From: JBBREP01 sp036501845
GTDB lineage: Bacteria > Actinomycetota > Acidimicrobiia > IMCC26256 > PALSA-610
Reading direction: 5' to 3'
NCBI GenBank assembly: GCA_036501845.1
Contig: DASXZO010000159.1
Coordinates: forward strand, 1 to 51,306
DNA: 51,306 nucleotides
Shown: piece after piece, positions 48,445 through 51,306 of the stretch
Layout: the number at the start of each line of letters is the position of its first letter
Position numbering within the stretch: position 1 is the first letter of the stretch
Notes under the pieces: model-generated
The model's database searches: none
What the model was told of the DNA's origin: nothing
The model's input: only the letters and a program-made list of their open reading frames with translations
Made by a program: the position numbers and the translations under genes

Positions 48445-50220
48445 TCAATCGAGAAAACGTGTGGGGATCGGCACGTGGCGGGCGCGGATCCACTCGCCGA
48501 GTGCCTTGGCCTGCTTGTCGAAGCGGCGTGCCTCGGTGGCGCCGCCGTCGAGCAGACCATGGATCACGAAGTTGACCGCGCGCAGGTTCGCGAGTTCGTA
48601 GCGATCGATGTGGAGGCCGGCGGTCTCGGGCAACAGTTCGTGCACGCGGTCGACGGTGATGGCACTCCGTAACCATTCGAACGCGTCGTCGGAATCGACC
48701 CACAAGCCCACATTGGCATTGCCGCCCTTGTCGCCCGAGCGCGCCTGCACGATGCTGCCGAGCGGTGCTTCCGCCGTCGATCCGAACGCGGCGAGGTCCG
48801 ACGCGTCGGTCACGGCCTGCACCGCGCCAGCGACGGGTGCGGTGTTCGGCACGGGCACGATCTCGCGCCGACCGTCGGCGTGCACGACCACGTGCACGAG
48901 CGTAGCCTGCCGAACCAGTGTGGGCCAGTACTCGCCGAACGATCCGCCCTCGCCGGGCGGGCCGGTGAAGTAGATGCCAGGAACGCTGGAGAGCGCGAGC
49001 TCGACCACCACGTTGGAAAAGGCGCGGCCGCACGCTTCCTGGGTGCCGTCGACCGCCACGTGCAGGAGGTTGCTGCCGAGCATCTGGTCGGATGGGTCGT
49101 CGGCGGCCACGCCGATGCGCGTGAAGCGCAGATCGTCGACCCCGGGCTTGCCGTCCAGCTCGCTGCGAATTGCCGACTCGACCACCGCGGCCTTGGCATC
49201 CAGGTCGAGGCCCGTGAGTACCACCGTCGACGCGTTGCGCCACGCGCCGAGGGCGGTCATCGCCACCTTCGTGGTGGGTGGTGGGGCGCTCCCGCGTACG
49301 CCGGTGATGCGCACACGATCGTGGCCGTCGGGCGTGAGGCACACGGTGTCGAGCTGCGCGACCACATCAGGGTTGAGGTAGCCGGGTGGGCCGACCTCGT
49401 AGAGCAGCTGCGCGGTGATGGTGTCGACAGTGACCGCGCCGTCGGTGCCCGGATGCTTCGTGACCACGGCGCTGCCGTCGCGCGCGACCTCGGCGAGCGG
49501 GAACCCCGGGCGATCGAGGTGGGCGATCGAACGGAAGCCCGAGTAGTTGCCACCGGTTGCCTGCGCGCCGCACTCGATCACATGACCGGCCACCACCGCG
49601 CCGGCGAGCGCGTCGTAGTCGGCGGCCGACCAATCCCACCACCACGCCGCCGCGCCTGTGACCAGGGATGCGTCGGCGACGCGACCAGTGACCACGATGT
49701 CGGCGCCGCCGCGCAATGCGGCGGCGATCCCAAAGCCGCCGAGGTAGGCGTTCGCCGTGAGTGGCTCGCGTGCCCACGACGAGAACGGCGCGCCGGTGTC
49801 GAGGTGCGCGAGCGTCTCACCCGCGGCGAGCAGCTCGTCGATCCGACCGGTGACGTCGTCGCCTTCTACATGGGCCACTGCGAGCTCGACGCCTGCGCTC
49901 GCGACCAGTTCACGGGTTGCCGCGGCCAGTGGTTCCGGGTCGAGGCCGCCGGCGTTGACGACCACCTTGATGCCGCGCGCCGCGATCGTGGCCGCCACTG
50001 GTTCGAGCTGGCGCAGGAAGCTCGACGCGTAGCCCTGCCCGGGGCGGCGCAGTCGGGTGCGGGCGAGGATCAACATCGTGACCTCGGCGAGGTAGTCGCC
50101 CGTCACCACGTCGACCGGTCCGCCCCCGACCACTTCGCGCAGCGCCGAGAGCCGGTCGCCGAAGAACCCCGAACAGTTCGCGATGCGCACGGACCGACTC
50201 GTGTCGCGCGTGTCAGGCAC
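48445..50220 (-). CDS. Acyclic terpene utilisation AtuA-like protein (DUF1446)
   Basis: 591 residues. AtuA-family proteins are needed for citronellol/geraniol breakdown and related pathways; biochemical function unclear. Start VRIANCSGFFGDRLSALREVV, VVVNAGGLDP, and DIVVTGRVADASLVTGAA are family sequence, and the C-terminal domain has VQARSGDKGGNANVGLWV. GTG 50220 is my start (TACCTT lies 7 nt upstream on the reverse strand); TTG 50229 is also in frame. Convergent with the reductase and divergent from the luciferase-like gene. It supports a terpenoid or branched acyl-CoA role for this region. Confidence 0.85.
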   Translation of the reverse strand: MPDTRDTSRSVRIANCSGFFGDRLSALREVVGGGPVDVVTGDYLAEVTMLILARTRLRRPGQGYASSFLRQLEPVAATIAARGIKVVVNAGGLDPEPLAAATRELVASAGVELAVAHVEGDDVTGRIDELLAAGETLAHLDTGAPFSSWAREPLTANAYLGGFGIAAALRGGADIVVTGRVADASLVTGAAAWWWDWSAADYDALAGAVVAGHVIECGAQATGGNYSGFRSIAHLDRPGFPLAEVARDGSAVVTKHPGTDGAVTVDTITAQLLYEVGPPGYLNPDVVAQLDTVCLTPDGHDRVRITGVRGSAPPPTTKVAMTALGAWRNASTVVLTGLDLDAKAAVVESAIRSELDGKPGVDDLRFTRIGVAADDPSDQMLGSNLLHVAVDGTQEACGRAFSNVVVELALSSVPGIYFTGPPGEGGSFGEYWPTLVRQATLVHVVVHADGRREIVPVPNTAPVAGAVQAVTDASDLAAFGSTAEAPLGSIVQARSGDKGGNANVGLWVDSDDAFEWLRSAITVDRVHELLPETAGLHIDRYELANLRAVNFVIHGLLDGGATEARRFDKQAKALGEWIRARHVPIPTRFLD

Positions 50221-50252
50221 GCGGCTCAAGGTACCTGTCAGACTTCCTCAAC

Positions 50253-51266
50253 ATGGTTGTGCTGTACACGATGAGCATTCCCGAGACCGGGCTCGCCGAG
50301 CTGTTGTCGCGGCGCGCCGAAGACGCCGGTTGGGACGGCATCACCTTCACCGACTCGCAGAACCTCGTGGGTGACCCGTTCGTGGCGATGGCACTCGGTG
50401 CGAAGGTGACCGAGCGGCTGCAGTTCATGACCGGCGTGACGAATCCCGCCACCCGGCATCCAGCCGCGCTCGCGACCGTTGCCGCGACGGTGCAGGAGGA
50501 GAGCGGCGGTCGGGTCGCGCTGGGGCTCGGCCGCGGCGACACGGCGCTGTTCCATCTCGGCCGTAAACCGATGGCGCTCGCCGACTTCTTCGCCCGCACC
50601 GAAGAGCTGCACACCTACCTGCAGCGCGGCACGATCCACCTGCACGGTCATCCGAGCCGGATCCAGTGGCTCGACCGGGCCCGCCAGCCCGCGGTTCCTG
50701 TCGACGTCGCCGCGTCGGGGCCGAAGGTGATCGAGTTCTCGGCGCGCACCGTCGAGCGCATCACCTTCGCGCTCGGTGCTGGTGCAGAGCGCCTGGCGTG
50801 GGGCGTCGACCTCGCACGCCGCGCGGCCGACGCGGCCGGGCGCGCGTCAGGCGACGTGTCGTTCGGCGCGTACGTGACGGTGGCGTGCCATCCCGACCTC
50901 GCTACCGCCCGCGAGCTCGTGCGCGGGGGCGTGGCCGCGTTCGCGCACTTCTCGGCGATGCCGGGTTCGACGGGCGCGGGTCTCGACGCCACCGATCGTG
51001 AGGTGGTCGCCGAGGTGGGCCGTCGCTACGACAGCAACCTCCATCTCCAGAACCGCGCCGAGCACGCCCAGTCGATGCCCGACGAGTTCGTCGACCGTTT
51101 CGCGATCCTCGGCCCACCCGACACGTGCATCACGCGGTTGCAGGAACTCGTTGCGCTCGGCCTCGAACGCCTCGTGATCACCGGCCCGTCGTTCGGCGCC
51201 GACCGCGACGCAGCCCGCGTGCACCACGACCTGCTGACGAGCGAAGTACTCCCCGCGCTCCACTGA
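50253..51266 (+). CDS. Luciferase-like (LLM class, probably F420-dependent) oxidoreductase
   Basis: 337-residue TIM-barrel of the LLM superfamily: AEDAGWDGITFTDSQN, then GVTNPATRHPAALA and LGLGRGDTALFHLG, typical of methylene-H4MPT reductase-like F420 enzymes rather than FMN monooxygenases, though cofactor cannot be proved from sequence. Divergent from the AtuA-like gene by about 30 bp. A family I palindrome begins 8 bp after its stop. Confidence 0.88.
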   Translation: MVVLYTMSIPETGLAELLSRRAEDAGWDGITFTDSQNLVGDPFVAMALGAKVTERLQFMTGVTNPATRHPAALATVAATVQEESGGRVALGLGRGDTALFHLGRKPMALADFFARTEELHTYLQRGTIHLHGHPSRIQWLDRARQPAVPVDVAASGPKVIEFSARTVERITFALGAGAERLAWGVDLARRAADAAGRASGDVSFGAYVTVACHPDLATARELVRGGVAAFAHFSAMPGSTGAGLDATDREVVAEVGRRYDSNLHLQNRAEHAQSMPDEFVDRFAILGPPDTCITRLQELVALGLERLVITGPSFGADRDAARVHHDLLTSEVLPALH

Positions 51267-51274
51267 CGGTCTGC

Positions 51275-51306
51275 CTATGCGTCGTTTGACTTGCAATATG
51301 CAAGTC
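51275..51306. repeat. 45-nt palindrome, family I copy 3 (cut by window end)
   Basis: The first 32 bases are identical to copy 1 at 6506-6537, including loop ATA. The second arm continues beyond the window. Like the other copies, it lies just after a gene's stop. Confidence 0.85.

Noticed and set aside
1..51306. tRNA, rRNA, CRISPR, prophage or transposon genes
   Set aside because: I saw no T-loop-like sequence in an intergenic gap, no regularly spaced repeats with unique spacers, and no integrase or transposase sequence. The repeats found are short palindromes, one 13-bp tandem array and a GC-rich dispersed element.

Overview
The window is about 51 kb of GC-rich, densely coding chromosome from an actinobacterium. 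I infer the class Acidimicrobiia or a close relative, from four things seen here: the order ndk-mreB-mreC-mreD-mrdA-rodA and rplU-rpmA-obgE-proB-proA-nadD-rsfS, actinobacterial families (HelD-type RNA polymerase factor, TIGR03252 HhH-GPD protein, luciferase-like F420-type oxidoreductase), Thr-rich extracytoplasmic tails, and many starts with no Shine-Dalgarno. This is inference; no rRNA gene is present. I found no tRNA or rRNA gene, CRISPR array, phage gene, transposase or recognisable defence system.

Layout. (1) 1-6480: ndk, then the rod-shape/elongasome cluster. (2) 6481-9960: a methyltransferase, a secreted S53 peptidase and a zinc-type CDF exporter. (3) 10017-16846: radical SAM TIGR03960, its partner TIGR03936, RNase E/G, NDH-2, L21 and L27. 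(4) 16915-21162, reverse: HelD-like RNA polymerase factor and a multi-spanning membrane protein. (5) 21349-22691: a truncated HhH-GPD copy, a small zinc-ribbon gene and the intact HhH-GPD gene. (6) 22829-35416: obgE-proB, an MFS transporter, a CrtC/AttH-like protein, proA, a MoxR/VWA pair, DksA/TraR, rsgA, nadD, an LCP-like protein and rsfS. (7) 35428-39233: divergent histidine kinase and response regulator, ApbE and a Ser/Thr-rich membrane peptide. (8) 39289-51266: an accessory catabolic region with three crotonases, a CaiB-type CoA transferase, DUF2277, a PLP/PMP-fold protein with His at the lysine position, a histidine phosphatase, an alpha/beta hydrolase, LysR, an aldo/keto reductase, an AtuA-like protein and a luciferase-like oxidoreductase.

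Gene interplay. The Mre/PBP2/RodA genes form one machine for lateral wall synthesis. The nadD to rsfS genes are translationally coupled by 4-nt start/stop overlaps, as are obgE-proB and the radical SAM pair. ProB and ProA give the first two steps of proline synthesis but are separated here. The last 12 kb looks like acyl-CoA/terpenoid or aromatic catabolism.

The most interesting signals are non-coding. (a) At least seven starts have a TANNNT hexamer ending exactly 6 nt before the start codon and no Shine-Dalgarno, the geometry expected if transcription starts on the first base of the start codon (leaderless mRNA). (b) A class of 42-50 nt palindromes occupies most larger intergenic gaps, especially convergent ones; it includes one family with three copies and one with two. 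(c) A 118-bp GC-rich repeat sits directly before the ribosome-binding sites of obgE and the VWA gene, with a fragment in frame inside the RNase E/G gene. (d) Three or four direct repeats with an exact 11-bp period lie between the divergent kinase and regulator. (e) A 20-bp palindromic operator lies between the CrtC-like gene and proA.
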